A DNA stretch of 64,000 bases from DASSQJ01 sp963773655 (GTDB taxonomy: Bacteria > Actinomycetota > Actinomycetes > Actinomycetales > Dermatophilaceae): the NCBI GenBank assembly GCA_963773655.1, contig CAVZBX010000001.1, positions 868,001-932,000 on the forward strand, written 5' to 3'. A program made the position numbers and the translations under genes. How positions within the stretch are numbered: the first letter of the stretch is position 1; every line of letters begins with the position of its first letter. A model generated the notes under the pieces. It worked only from the letters and a program-made list of their open reading frames with translations, did not search any database and had not been told where the DNA came from. Shown one piece after another: positions 1 to 8,932 of the stretch.

Positions 1-3
1 GAC

Positions 4-1104
4 GTGACGGACGGACCTGTGCGGGACAGCCGCACCCGGGGTGCAGCGGCAGTCGTCGTCGCGGTGCTCGTGGTCGTCGGGTGGCTCGCCGTCGTCGGCG
101 CCTGGGTGACGCTGCTCGTCGTCGACGAGGGACTCTCGCGAATCGTCTGGGCGGTGCTCGGGGCCCTGCTGTTCTGGCAGCTGCGGCCGCGGCCGCAGCG
201 GGTTCGCCGGCTGGCCGTCGCCGTCGACGAGCAGGAGGCGCCGGGCCTCCACGCCCTCGTGGAGACCGTCGCCGAGGCCGTCGGCTGCCACCCACCGCGC
301 CGCGTGCTGCTCGACACGACGTACGCCGTCGCGGCCGTGCCGGTCGGGTACGCCGGCCGGTCGGACCTCGTCGTCGGCCTGCCGCAGTGGACGGTGCTCC
401 GGCCCCGGGAGCGGGTGGCCGCCGTCGCCACGGTGCTCGCGGGGGTGGAGTCGCAGCGGGGACCCGCGGGTACGGTCGTCCGGCTCGCGAACGACCTGCT
501 CGTCGCCGCCCGCGAGCTGCTGGAGCCTCCCGGCGCCGTGCGCGGCGACGAGGTGGCTGCCGGCTACAGCGTGAGCAACCCGATCGCCGTCGACACCTTC
601 GAGGTCAACCGGGTGGGCCGGAACGCGGCCAAGAACGTCGGGGCGGCCGGGATGATGGTGGTTGCGGCGCCGCTGCGGTGGGTGCAGCGCGGCCTGCTGC
701 GGCTCTGGCGACCGAGCCTGGTGGCGGGCGTGCACGACGCCGACGCGCGGGCCGCCGCGGTGGCGGGACGCGATGCCGTCGTCGGCGTGCTGCTGACCAC
801 CGCGGGCACGCCCCTCGGCCTCACCGCGGCCGCCAGTGCGGCGCGCTACGGGAAGGACCCCTTCGAGGCGCTCGCCGCGGCGGAACGGCCCGACCCCACG
901 CATGCCCGCCGCCTCCTGGCCGCAGAGGCCGGGGGCCCGGGAGGCAGCGCGGCCGGGCGGGTCGAGGCACTCGAGCGGGGGGCGCCGGTGGCGGCGTCCG
1001 TCGTCGAGCCGGGTTCGGCGACCCGGGCCGACGCCGACGTCCTGCGGTTGCGCCCGCGGCTCGCGGACCAGCTCGTCGACGAGCTGCGGGTGGGGCTCGG
1101 CTGA
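4..1104 (+). CDS. Membrane-anchored M48-peptidase-like protein lacking the zinc motif
   Basis: 366 aa from a GTG start at base 4; the true start could lie upstream of the window. Residues 13-60 form two hydrophobic segments. Residues 70-150 follow the layout of actinobacterial M48 (HtpX/Ste24-like) peptidases, including the block VVGLPQWTVLRPRERVA that normally leads into HELGH. Where HExxH should stand, residues 144-148 read VLAGV. The downstream stretch VHDADARAAAVAGRDA resembles the family's second zinc region (AEYLADRLAAE) but lacks its glutamate. Both metal sites are therefore gone, so this is probably a pseudoprotease with a structural or binding role. The reading frame is intact and codon use is normal, which argues against simple decay. 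The family assignment is by eye and moderately sure. Confidence 0.6.
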   Translation: MTDGPVRDSRTRGAAAVVVAVLVVVGWLAVVGAWVTLLVVDEGLSRIVWAVLGALLFWQLRPRPQRVRRLAVAVDEQEAPGLHALVETVAEAVGCHPPRRVLLDTTYAVAAVPVGYAGRSDLVVGLPQWTVLRPRERVAAVATVLAGVESQRGPAGTVVRLANDLLVAARELLEPPGAVRGDEVAAGYSVSNPIAVDTFEVNRVGRNAAKNVGAAGMMVVAAPLRWVQRGLLRLWRPSLVAGVHDADARAAAVAGRDAVVGVLLTTAGTPLGLTAAASAARYGKDPFEALAAAERPDPTHARRLLAAEAGGPGGSAAGRVEALERGAPVAASVVEPGSATRADADVLRLRPRLADQLVDELRVGLG

Positions 1105-1184
1105 GGCTGCCGGAGAGGGGGTGGTCCGCGGCCCGGAGCCGAGCCGCGAACCCCCCGGCCGCTCGGAGGCTCGCTCCACCGGCG

Positions 1185-3261
1185 TCAGCAGGTGAGTGGT
1201 TGCGGCAGCGGCTCGGCGTGGACGACGGTGAGGCCGGACACGGCGCGGGTGAGGACGACGTAGAGCCGGCGCAGGCCGGTGCGCTCGTCGGGCTCGGCGG
1301 CGGCGATGGCGGCCGGCTCGACGACGACGACGCGGTCGAACTCCAGGCCCTTGGCGACGGTCGCCGGCACCGAGCTCGCACCTGGCTGGTCCTCGTCGTC
1401 GCCGTGCTCGGCGTCGAGCGCCCGTGGACGATGCCCGGCGGCCTCAGCGCGGTGCCGAGGCCGGCACCTCGGCGTCCGGGGCGATCACGCCGACCGAGCC
1501 CGCCTCGCGCGGCGGAGGCCCGACGGCGGCGACGACCGCACCGGGCCCGGGCGCGCGACCAGCCCGGACGACGTCGAGCCGCCCGGGGTTGTCGCGCACC
1601 GACCGCGGCGGCGCCAGGCCGGGTGCCATCGACGGCAGCAGCCGGGCGGCGTAGTCGATGACCGAGGCCGGGCACCCGGAACCCGCGGTCGAGCACCCCT
1701 GCTCGCCGCTCAGCGCTGGCCGAGGTGCGCCAGCGACTCCTCCCACGACGTCGGTCGCCCACGGCGTCGTGCCCTGCGCGATGTCGCCGAGCACGGTTAG
1801 CGAGCCGGTGGAGGCCCGCCGTCCGACGGCGCGCAGCTGCATCGGCGAGAGGTCCTGCGCCTCGTCGAGGACGACGTGGCCGAGGCTCGGGGTCCGGTCG
1901 AGCAGGTCGGCGAGCTCGTCGAGCAGCGCCATGTCGGCACGGATCCACCGGGCCGCACCCCTGGAGCGGGGAGGGCGCTCCCACAGCAGGATCCGCTGCT
2001 CGTCGTCGGTGCAGCAGCCGTCGGCTGCGGCCGCGAGGACCTCGGGGTCGCGCAACAGTCCGACAGCACCGCCGGCGGGTCGAGCCTCCGGCCAGACGTC
2101 TTCGACGTAGGCCCTGCACCGGCGCCGACTGCGCGCGACGGCGTCCTGGACCCGGTCGTCCGGGGAGTCGCCGGCCGCGCTCCATCGGGACCATGACGTG
2201 GTGGGCGAGCCGCTGCGGCAGCACGCCCGGGCGGCCGAGTAGCGCACGCCCCGGGCGCGCAGCTCGTCGAGGACCTCCTGCGACCTCGTACGCCGGCACG
2301 CGCCAGCGGCGCGACCCGCGCGGCACCACGAGCGCCTCGGCGGCCGGCGCGACCGTGCGCCCAGACGGCCCGCGCGCAGCACCTCGGCCAGCCGCGCGTC
2401 GCCCTTGAGCACGGCGGCGTCGGTGGTGTCCGTGCCCGGACCGGCCGTGGCCGAGGAGCTCCTCGACCGTCGTGTGCCGGACGCCGACCTCGCCGAGCGA
2501 GGGCAGGACCGCGCCGATGTGGTCGAGGAAGGCCCGGTTGGGGCCGACGACGAGCACGCCCGTGCGGGCCAGCCGGTCGCGGAAGGCGTAGAGCAGCCAG
2601 GCCGCACGGTGCAGCCCGACGGCGGTCTTGCCGGTGCCCGGCGCGCCCTGGACGCAGAGCTCGTCGGTGACGTCGGCGCGCACGATCTCGTCCTGCTCGG
2701 GCTGGATCGTCGCGACGATGTCGCGCATCGGGCCCGACCGCGGGCGCTCGATCTCGCGGGCCAGGATGTCGCTGTGCGGCGCCGCCGCGGGCGCCTCGCC
2801 CGGCGTGCGTGCCGAGGCGCTCGTCCTCGTAGGCGGTGAGCCGGCCGCGGTCGACGCCGAAGCGGCGCCGCAGGTGCACCCCCATCGGCTCGGCGGGCGA
2901 GGCGCGGTAGAAGGCGCTCGAGACCGCGCGCCCGCCAGTCGACGACGACCGGGTCGCCCTCCCCGTCGCTGACGTGCCGGCGGCCGATGTGGAAGGTCTC
3001 CTCGCCGGCGTCCGTCGTCACGTCGATGCGTCCGAAGAACAGCGTCGTGCGGGGGTCGTCCACGAGCGACGCGACCCGCCGGGCGAGCACGTGGCTGAGC
3101 AGTGCGGCGTTGAGGCGGTCGCTCGCGCGGACGGCGTCGAGCCCGTCGGCGGCCTCGCGCATCCGGCGCAGCTCGGCGCGGGCGCGGTCGAGGTGGGCCT
3201 GCTCCGCGACGAGGACGGCGTCGGAGGGACGGGTGGACGGGTCGGCGGTCTGCGTGGGCAC
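1185..3261 (-). pseudogene. helR: HelR/HelD-type RNA polymerase-associated UvrD-like helicase, multiply frameshifted
   Basis: Pieces of one superfamily-1 helicase of the HelD/HelR type lie in three minus-strand frames. The N-terminal part reaches VVVDWRA near 2935. The next piece (MGVHLRRRFGVDRGRLTAYEDE) is in another frame. Walker A (GAPGTGKTAVGLHRA) is near 2630, Walker B-like VVLDEAQDLSPMQLRAV near 1840, and the C-terminal helicase block LEFDRVVVVEP to LYVVLTRA at 1370-1187. HelR-type proteins remove RNA polymerase from stalled or rifampicin-bound complexes in actinobacteria. I place the start at GTG 3261 because GCAGGAGGCGG lies just upstream; ATG 3297 is in the same frame. About ten single-base indels are needed to restore the gene. 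Each segment remains conserved, so sequencing error or very recent inactivation is more likely than old decay. Confidence 0.75.
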
Positions 3262-3369
3262 GGCGGGACCGCCTCCTGCTTCTCGTGGGGATGCCATACC
3301 GGCGAACCGATGATCGTACACCCGGGAGGGCGACGTGTGCACCCGGCCGGCGGCGGGTACGCGGCAGCC

Positions 3370-3978
3370 ATGACGACGTCCCAGGCCGACCGCGTCCGCT
3401 CGGTGCTCGACGACCACGGGCGCACGTTCGCGCGGGAGGCGGGCATCACGCTGCGCGACACACCCAAGCCGTTGTTCCAGCTGCTCGTCCTCAGCCTGCT
3501 CGCCTCGACCCGGATCTCCGCCGAGACCGCCGCCGCGGCCGCGCGCGAGCTGTGGTCGGTCGGGTGGCGCACTCCGCACCGGATGCTCGACTCCACCTGG
3601 CAGGAGCGGGTCGACGCCCTCGGCCGCGCCGGCTACCGCCGCTACGACGAGAGCACCGCCTCACGGTTGGGGGAGATGGCCGAGCGGGTCATCGACGAGT
3701 ACGGCGGGGACCTGCGGGCCCTGCGTCCCGAGTCGCAGCCGGGGGTCGAGGACCTGCGCGACGGGGTGACCGCCTTCACCGGCATCGGGCTCGTCGGTGC
3801 CGACATCTTCTGCCGGGAGGTTCAGGTCGTCTGGCGCGAGGTGCAGCCGTTCTTCGACCGCCGCTCGCTGGAGGGGGCGCGGTCCCTGGACCTTCCGGAC
3901 GATCCGGCGCGGCTGGCGTCGCTCGCGCCGGAGGGTCGGGTGGCCGAGCTCGCGGCGGCGCTGGTCCGGGTCGCCTGA
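3370..3978 (+). CDS. HhH-GPD superfamily DNA glycosylase/endonuclease III-like protein
   Basis: 202 aa from ATG 3370. The fold order resembles small endonuclease III-like proteins: an N-terminal helical part with LFQLLVLSLLASTRISAE, then a helix-hairpin-helix-like region around GVTAFTGIGLVGADIFCREV (about residues 135-155). The C-terminal Cys cluster that binds 4Fe-4S in Nth is absent, as in other short family members. The probable role is base-excision repair or DNA binding; the substrate cannot be told from sequence. It is divergent from helR, and TACGCG sits six bases before the ATG, an imperfect match to the TANNNT leaderless motif of this genome. Its 3' end faces the broken CPBP gene. 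Confidence 0.7.
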   Translation: MTTSQADRVRSVLDDHGRTFAREAGITLRDTPKPLFQLLVLSLLASTRISAETAAAAARELWSVGWRTPHRMLDSTWQERVDALGRAGYRRYDESTASRLGEMAERVIDEYGGDLRALRPESQPGVEDLRDGVTAFTGIGLVGADIFCREVQVVWREVQPFFDRRSLEGARSLDLPDDPARLASLAPEGRVAELAAALVRVA

Positions 3979-3981
3979 GCC

Positions 3982-4781
3982 GCTCCGCGAGGCCCGAGGC
4001 GGCGCAGCAGCACGAGGGCGATCACGACCTCGATGCCCGTGAGCAGGGCGAAGGCCCCGACGCTGGCCGTGACCGGGAGCAGCGCCACGTTCACGGCGTT
4101 GAAGACCACGTGGAACACCACGGCGACGAGGACGCTCCCGCCCGTCCGGTTGACCAGCTACGTCAGCTGGACGGTGAGGGCGAGCACGAAGACGTAGTCG
4201 ACGGCCAGGTACCACCACCCGAAGTCCTCGAGCACCCCTGCAGCAGCCAGTACGGCAGGTGCCACGTCGCCGTCACCAGCCCCAGCACGACGCTTGCGCG
4301 GACGGCTCCTCCGCGGTGCTCGAAGGGCCGGCAGCGCGAGGCCTCGCCAGCCCACCTCCTCACCCGTCGCGGCGATGACGAGGAACACCACCTGGGTCGC
4401 CAGGGAGCCGATCCCGAGGGCGACGGCGGGCCGCGCCGGGTCGGCTCCCCCCGCGAGGTTCCAGAGCGCCGCCGTGGTCGCGAGCACCACGGGCTGGAGG
4501 ACCAGCACGGGCAGCCACCAGCGCCCGACGCGCCAGCGGAGCAGGCGCCGCCACAGGGCGCGGAGGGCACCGCGTCCGCCCGCCCGGGTGGTCAGCACGC
4601 TCGCCGCCGCCGCGGGCACGAGAACCCCGAGGAGGGCGACGGCCGTCAGCGATCCGAGGGGAACCAGGGGCGGCAGCACGCCGAGGTGGATGAGCAGGAG
4701 GGGCAACCAGAGCGCCCAGGACGCGACGATCGTCGTCACGAAGAAGCGACGAGCAGACACGAGGGGACGGTGCTCGTCCAC
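3982..4781 (-). pseudogene. CPBP (Abi/CAAX-type) intramembrane metalloprotease, frameshifted and with an internal stop
   Basis: Several hydrophobic segments and the family motif EEVGWRG (near 4355) identify a CPBP-family intramembrane protease. After GLALPAL the reading moves to another frame (GGAVRASVVLGLVTATWHLPYWLLQG), then returns (LEDFGWWYLAVDYVFVLALTVQLT) and hits TAG near 4156. Beyond that stop the same frame continues with typical family sequence (VVFHVVFNAVNVALLPVTA), so the stop interrupts the gene. One break lies at CAGGGGTGCTCGA, the same local string as a break in helR, and is repaired by a fifth G. The start is uncertain; GTG 4781 is a reasonable choice. It either is a pseudogene or carries consensus errors. 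Confidence 0.65.
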
Positions 4782-4868
4782 GGCTCCAGTGCAGCACCGC
4801 GGCACCCGTCCGGCCCGGAAGTGCCAGGTACACCACGACACGCTCCGCCGGCGTCCAAGGCGTTCATC

Positions 4869-4884
4869 TCGAACACTTGTATGA
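4869..4884. promoter_or_regulatory. LexA/SOS-box-like site upstream of the 13E12 HNH gene
   Basis: TCGAACACTTGTATGA matches the actinobacterial SOS-box form TCGAAC-N4-GTTCGA in the whole left half and four of six bases on the right. It lies 47 bases before the HNH gene start. The same window has a perfect box before recA. 13E12-family genes are known members of the LexA regulon in Mycobacterium tuberculosis. Confidence 0.5.
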
Positions 4885-4930
4885 ATAGTCGATGGCGGGT
4901 AGGCTTGCCGGAAGGGGGAAGGGGAGCTCG

Positions 4931-6697
4931 ATGAACCGTCGGGGGAGGATCGAGAAGGCGCTGGGGGCCGTGGCCGACGCGGTGGCCGTGCTCGACCGTG
5001 AGCTGCCGGAGGTTGCGTCTGAGCTGGCCCAGGAGGACTGGCTGGAGGTGGTCCAGACCTCTCAGGGTCTGGTGAACCGGCTGACGAGCGTCCAGGACGT
5101 CGCCATCGCGTCGGCAGCGCGCTTCGAGGGGATCTACGAGGACGACGGCACGGTCGGTGCGGTCGACCGGGGACCCGGCCGGGTGGCCCTCGACGCCGCC
5201 GACCTCGTCGCCCCGAGGCTGGGAGCCTCGCACCACCAGGCCCAGTCCCGGGTCGAGGCAGCCGTGCGCCTCACCGGCCGCACTCCGGTGCCCCCTGAGG
5301 ACGACGAGCGACCCCAGCGAACCGGCCTCGACGGACTCCACGCGGCCATGCGCGCGGGTCGCCTGGACCTCTATCGAGCCGGGGTGGTCGCCGACGAGCT
5401 CCTCGAGGCTCCCGCACCGGTCGCCGACGCGGTCGTCGCGGCTCTCGAGCCGCACCTCGGCGTCGAGCCCGCCCCTGCGCTGCGCCGCCGCACCCGCCGG
5501 CTGCTCGCCCGCATCTCCCCGGACCTGCTGCGCCAGCGCGCTGCGCGTGCGCGACGAGAGACCGGCCTGCGCCGGTGGGTGGCCGAGCCGGGCGTCGACG
5601 CCTGGTACGGCACGTTCCCGTCCGAAGCGTCCGCCGCCGCCTGGGCCGCGATCGACCAGGTGGCCCGCAGCTACGTCACCGAGGGCGTCTGCTCCACCAT
5701 CGACCAGGCCCGGGGCAAGGCGCTCACTGACCTGGTCCTCGAGCACTCCGACGTCCGGGTCCAGCTCGTCCTCACGACACCCGCCGAGCTGCCGCCGGAG
5801 GCGACGCCCCTGGACGGACCGGCGGCCGAGCCCGTTCGACCCCACCCGGACGCCGAGTGGGGTCGCCCGAAGACCGTCGCGGTGACCACCGAACCCGAGC
5901 TCTCCGCCGCATCGATCCGTCCTCAGCCCGCCGCCGAGCCAGTCCGACGCGGACCCGCAGCGGACGTGCTGTCGGCCGGCCGCAGGTCGCCCGTGAGCGC
6001 GGCGGGTGCCTCCGAGGACCTCGTGCAGGTCCACGGTGTTCGTCCCAGCGAGCCGGTGCTGGTCCGCCGAGCGTGGCTCGAGCGGCTCGCCGCCGATCGC
6101 ACGACCGAGGTCACCGAGGTCCGGTGCCACCCCTCCACCGGCGCCCGGCTCGACCAGGTCGGGGCCTTCTCCGGCGAGGGGTACCGTCCCAGTCGACGGC
6201 TCACCGCCCTGGTCCTGGCGCGCGACGGGCACTGCCGGTTCCCCGGCTGCTCGGTCGCGGCCCGGTTCTGCGATCTCGACCACGTCAGGCCGTGGCCCAC
6301 CGGCCCCACCGCCGCCGGCAACCTGCTCGCCCTCTGCCGTCGCCACCACCGGATCAAGCAGGCCCCCGGATGGAGCGTGCGACTCCGTCCCGACGGCATC
6401 GCCGAGTGGACCGACCCCACCGGGGCGGCCACGTGCACCTACCCGGTCGACGCCCTCGACCACCTCGTCCTGCCCGCGGACCGGCGGGAGGTCGGCCCGC
6501 CGGCCCTCGTGCCGGCGGACGCCCCGCCCACGCTGCCCAGCGTGCTCGAAGAGGCCCTCGACCACCGGTTTGACCAGCACGACGCCGTGCGCCGACACCG
6601 CCGCCGCTCCCGCAGCGAGGTTCGTGAGCTCGCCGAAGCCCTCGCTCACCACCGACGTCGGCGCCCGGCGCAGCCCAGCGGGGACCCGCCCTTCTGA
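4931..6697 (+). CDS. DUF222/13E12-family HNH endonuclease domain protein
   Basis: 588 aa from ATG 4931, chosen because GGGGAG lies close upstream; an in-frame ATG at 4892 lacks such a site. The N-terminal 300 residues are the helical DUF222 region. The C-terminal HNH module includes ALVLARDGHCRFPGC, then DLDHVRPWPTGPTAAGNLLALCRRHH, with the Cys pair and His residues expected for metal binding and nicking. These repeat-family genes are common and multicopy in actinobacteria; their function is unsettled. Residues of roughly 300-390 form a Pro/Ala-rich variable linker. The LexA-like site at 4869 suggests DNA-damage induction. Confidence 0.88.
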   Translation: MNRRGRIEKALGAVADAVAVLDRELPEVASELAQEDWLEVVQTSQGLVNRLTSVQDVAIASAARFEGIYEDDGTVGAVDRGPGRVALDAADLVAPRLGASHHQAQSRVEAAVRLTGRTPVPPEDDERPQRTGLDGLHAAMRAGRLDLYRAGVVADELLEAPAPVADAVVAALEPHLGVEPAPALRRRTRRLLARISPDLLRQRAARARRETGLRRWVAEPGVDAWYGTFPSEASAAAWAAIDQVARSYVTEGVCSTIDQARGKALTDLVLEHSDVRVQLVLTTPAELPPEATPLDGPAAEPVRPHPDAEWGRPKTVAVTTEPELSAASIRPQPAAEPVRRGPAADVLSAGRRSPVSAAGASEDLVQVHGVRPSEPVLVRRAWLERLAADRTTEVTEVRCHPSTGARLDQVGAFSGEGYRPSRRLTALVLARDGHCRFPGCSVAARFCDLDHVRPWPTGPTAAGNLLALCRRHHRIKQAPGWSVRLRPDGIAEWTDPTGAATCTYPVDALDHLVLPADRREVGPPALVPADAPPTLPSVLEEALDHRFDQHDAVRRHRRRSRSEVRELAEALAHHRRRRPAQPSGDPPF

Positions 6698-6731
6698 CGC
6701 GGTGGTCGTGGTGCTTGCCAGACTGGGCGAC

Positions 6732-7313
6732 GTGAGGACACTCCTGGGCGCCGTGGGATGGCCGGTTCGCACCGAGCGGCTCGTGCTGCGCCCGGCCACG
6801 GGCGAGGACGCCCGGGCGGTCTGGGACTACCGGCGCCTGGACGAGGTCAGCCGCTGGATCACGGCCGCGCCGGCGACCTTCGAGGAGTTCGAGCGGCACG
6901 GGTTCGGCCCCGACCGGCTGCGCGAGACAGTGGTGGTCCAGTGCCGTGGCACGGTCATCGGCGACGTCATGGTCAAGGTGGTCGACGGCTGGGCCCAGAA
7001 GGAGGTCGCCGAGCACGCCAAGCGGGTCCAGGGTGAGCTCGGCTGGGTGCTGCACCCGGCGCACCAGGGACGCGGCTACGCGACCGAGGCCCTCACCGAG
7101 GTGCTGCGCCTGTGCTTCGAGGTGCTGGGCCTGCGCCGGGTCACCGCCGGGTGCTTCGCCGCCAACGAACCGTCCTGGCGGCTGATGGAACGACTCGGCA
7201 TGCGGCGCGAGACGCACACGCTGCGCGAGTCGCTGCACCGCACCGACGGCTGGCTCGACGGCCTCGAGTACGCGGTGCTGGCCGACGAGTGGCGCGCGCG
7301 GGTCGGGAGCTGA
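6732..7313 (+). CDS. GNAT family N-acetyltransferase (RimJ/RimL-like)
   Basis: About 193 aa from GTG 6732; GTG 6753 is also possible and no ribosome site decides. It opens with RTERLVLRPATGEDA, the usual start of RimJ/RimL-type GNAT proteins. The acetyl-CoA loop is GELGWVLHPAHQGRGYATEAL, followed by FAANEPSWRLMERLGMRRE, both typical of the subfamily. It likely acetylates a protein N-terminus or a small amine; the substrate is unknown. It lies 34 bases after the 13E12 gene on the same strand. Confidence 0.8.
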   Translation: MRTLLGAVGWPVRTERLVLRPATGEDARAVWDYRRLDEVSRWITAAPATFEEFERHGFGPDRLRETVVVQCRGTVIGDVMVKVVDGWAQKEVAEHAKRVQGELGWVLHPAHQGRGYATEALTEVLRLCFEVLGLRRVTAGCFAANEPSWRLMERLGMRRETHTLRESLHRTDGWLDGLEYAVLADEWRARVGS

Positions 7314-7345
7314 GCGGGCCGCGGGGCGCCGCACCGAACGGGTGG

Positions 7346-7822
7346 TCAGACCTTCCGCGGCACCTTGCCGGTCCACGTGAACAGGCGGCACATGACGTGG
7401 TGGGCGCCGTCGCCCTCGGGGTGGAACATGATCGGGCAGCCGCCGTCGATGACGGTCATCCCGTGCTCACGCCCCCAGGCGGTGGCCGCCGGCGACACCG
7501 AGCCCTTTCCGATCGAGCGGTGCATCCACACGTCGTGGATGCCGAGGCCGGCGGCCTCCTCCATCGTCGCCTGCGCGTGCTCCGGGGCGGTGGCGATGAC
7601 GACCGCCTCGACGCCGCCCGGGATCGAGCGCAGGTCCGGGTAGGCCCGGTCGCCCTCCACCTCCTCCGCGTTCGGGTTGACCGCGAACACCTCGTAGCCG
7701 TGGTCGCGCATCCACGTGTACACGGTGTTGCTCCCATGCCCCTTGGCAGCGTGCGACACCCCGGTCACGGCGACCCGGTGGTGGTCGAGGAACGTGCTGG
7801 CCGCTTCCTTCGTGGTGGTCAT
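7346..7822 (-). CDS. CoA-binding domain protein (YccU-like)
   Basis: 158 aa, ATG 7822 with GGAGGCGCC just upstream. The sequence is a single CoA-binding Rossmann-like domain: VAVTGVSHAAKGHGSNTVYTWM, YEVFAVNPNAEEVEG, VEAVVIATAPEHA, then VWMHRSIGKGSV and VIDGGCPIMF. The GGCPIMF ending is characteristic of the YccU/CoA-binding family. The molecular role is not known. Its start faces the small acidic protein gene on the other strand. Confidence 0.85.
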   Translation of the reverse strand: MTTTKEAASTFLDHHRVAVTGVSHAAKGHGSNTVYTWMRDHGYEVFAVNPNAEEVEGDRAYPDLRSIPGGVEAVVIATAPEHAQATMEEAAGLGIHDVWMHRSIGKGSVSPAATAWGREHGMTVIDGGCPIMFHPEGDGAHHVMCRLFTWTGKVPRKV

Positions 7823-7947
7823 GGCGGCGCCTCCTTCACTCCATCTGACGATGCTTCCACCGCAGGCCGACGACCGCTGTTCCGCGGGTCACAGGAAGGG
7901 GTACGGTCGTGGGGTCGGAACCACCGAGACGCCCGAGGAGGAACGGC

Positions 7948-8151
7948 ATGGCAGCCACCGGACCCACCGGACTCGACGAGCCCGTGCGTCCCGAGGACGT
8001 GCAGGTCGAGGAAGCCCTGACCGACGTGGATGACGACGAGGAGACGGTGCCCGGGGACCCCTCGATCCCCGACGAGGCGAACGAGGCCGACGTGCTCGAG
8101 CAGCGCGAGGAGGTGCCGGTCGACGAGGAGGACGAGCTGCGCGAGGAGTGA
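7948..8151 (+). CDS. Small acidic hypothetical protein
   Basis: 67 aa from ATG 7948, preceded by GAGGAGGAA at a good distance, so the gene is probably real. The product is extremely acidic and has no predicted membrane part, cysteines or known motif; the segment VQVEEALTDVDDDEETVPGD is mostly Asp/Glu/Val/Pro. It is likely disordered. I do not recognise a function. It is divergent from the CoA-binding gene and 33 bases upstream of the VOC gene. Confidence 0.6.
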   Translation: MAATGPTGLDEPVRPEDVQVEEALTDVDDDEETVPGDPSIPDEANEADVLEQREEVPVDEEDELREE

Positions 8152-8172
8152 CCGCCTGTCGGTGCCCCGCGG

Positions 8173-8178
8173 CAGACT
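8173..8178 (+). promoter_or_regulatory. Variant -10 hexamer before the VOC gene
   Basis: CAGACT ends six bases before ATG 8185. The conserved second A and final T and the spacing match the leaderless pattern seen elsewhere in the window. Confidence 0.4.
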
Positions 8179-8184
8179 CGCCGG

Positions 8185-8627
8185 ATGGACCGTTCGACGC
8201 AGCCATTCCAGGTCGTCATCGACTGCAGCGACCCGGCCGCGCTGGCCGGGTTCTGGGCCGAGGCGCTCGCACCGCGCGGCTACGCCGTACCGGACCCGCC
8301 GGGGGGCTTCGCCGACTGGCCGGCGTTCCTCGCCGCGCAGGGGGTGCCGCCGCAGCGGTGGAACGACGCCTCCGCGCTGGAGTCCGAAGGGCAGCCGCGG
8401 ATCTTCTTCCAGCGGGTCGAGGAGCCGAAGACGGTGAAGAACCGTGTGCACCTCGACCTCCTCGCCGGTGGTGGCCCCGCCGTGCCCGTCGAGGAGCAGC
8501 GCCGGCGGGTCGCCGCGGAGGTGGTCCGCCTCGAGGCGCTCGGGGCGCAGCGGGTCGAGGAGCACACCGAGATGGGCGTGCACTGGGTGGTGATGCGCGA
8601 CCCCGAGGGCAACGAGTTCTGCGCTGA
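8185..8627 (+). CDS. VOC (glyoxalase/bleomycin-resistance-like) family protein
   Basis: Begins QVVIDCSDPAALAGFWAEAL and ends with VHWVVMRDPEGNEFC, the two ends of a glyoxalase-like VOC domain of about 145 residues. This subgroup is often annotated as VOC family or glyoxalase-like protein; metal site and substrate are not clear. The frame as read stays open to 8910, but everything after 8630 is antisense to fdsD. TGA 8625-8627 in another frame follows directly after the domain, so a lost base near 8615 is likely. CAGACT ends six bases before the ATG, a variant of the leaderless promoter pattern of this window. Confidence 0.7.
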
Positions 8628-8674
8628 GCCCGAGCACGCCGATGTATGCCGGGGCCCCGGAGCCGGGCCGCCGC

Positions 8675-8932
8675 TCAGCCGCCCGACGGTTCCCGCACCT
8701 CTGCGCGGTCGACCTCGCCCCGGCGCAGCTCCTCCGCCGCCGCGTTCAGCAGCGAGCCCACCCGCGGGTCGCCGGCGTCGACGTACCCGAGCAGCTCTCG
8801 GCGCATCCGGGGGTCCCAGAACTTGCGCACGTGGGTGGCGACCTCGGTCGCCGCCTCTCCCGGAGGGAGTGCCTCGAAGTTGCGCACGAGGTCGTGCCCC
8901 AGCCGGATGACCGGGGGCAGGTCGCCGCTCAC
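8675..8932 (-). CDS. fdsD: NAD-dependent formate dehydrogenase delta subunit
   Basis: 85 aa. LGHDLVRNFEALPPGEAATEVATHVRKFWDPRMR is the FdsD signature: short, helical, with the HxRKFWDPRM core. FdsD is the small subunit needed for assembly or activity of soluble molybdenum formate dehydrogenases. Its ATG overlaps the fdsA stop (8929-8932, ATGA), so it is translationally coupled as the last gene of fdsG-fdsB-fdsA-fdsD. Confidence 0.85.
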   Translation of the reverse strand: MSGDLPPVIRLGHDLVRNFEALPPGEAATEVATHVRKFWDPRMRRELLGYVDAGDPRVGSLLNAAAEELRRGEVDRAEVREPSGG

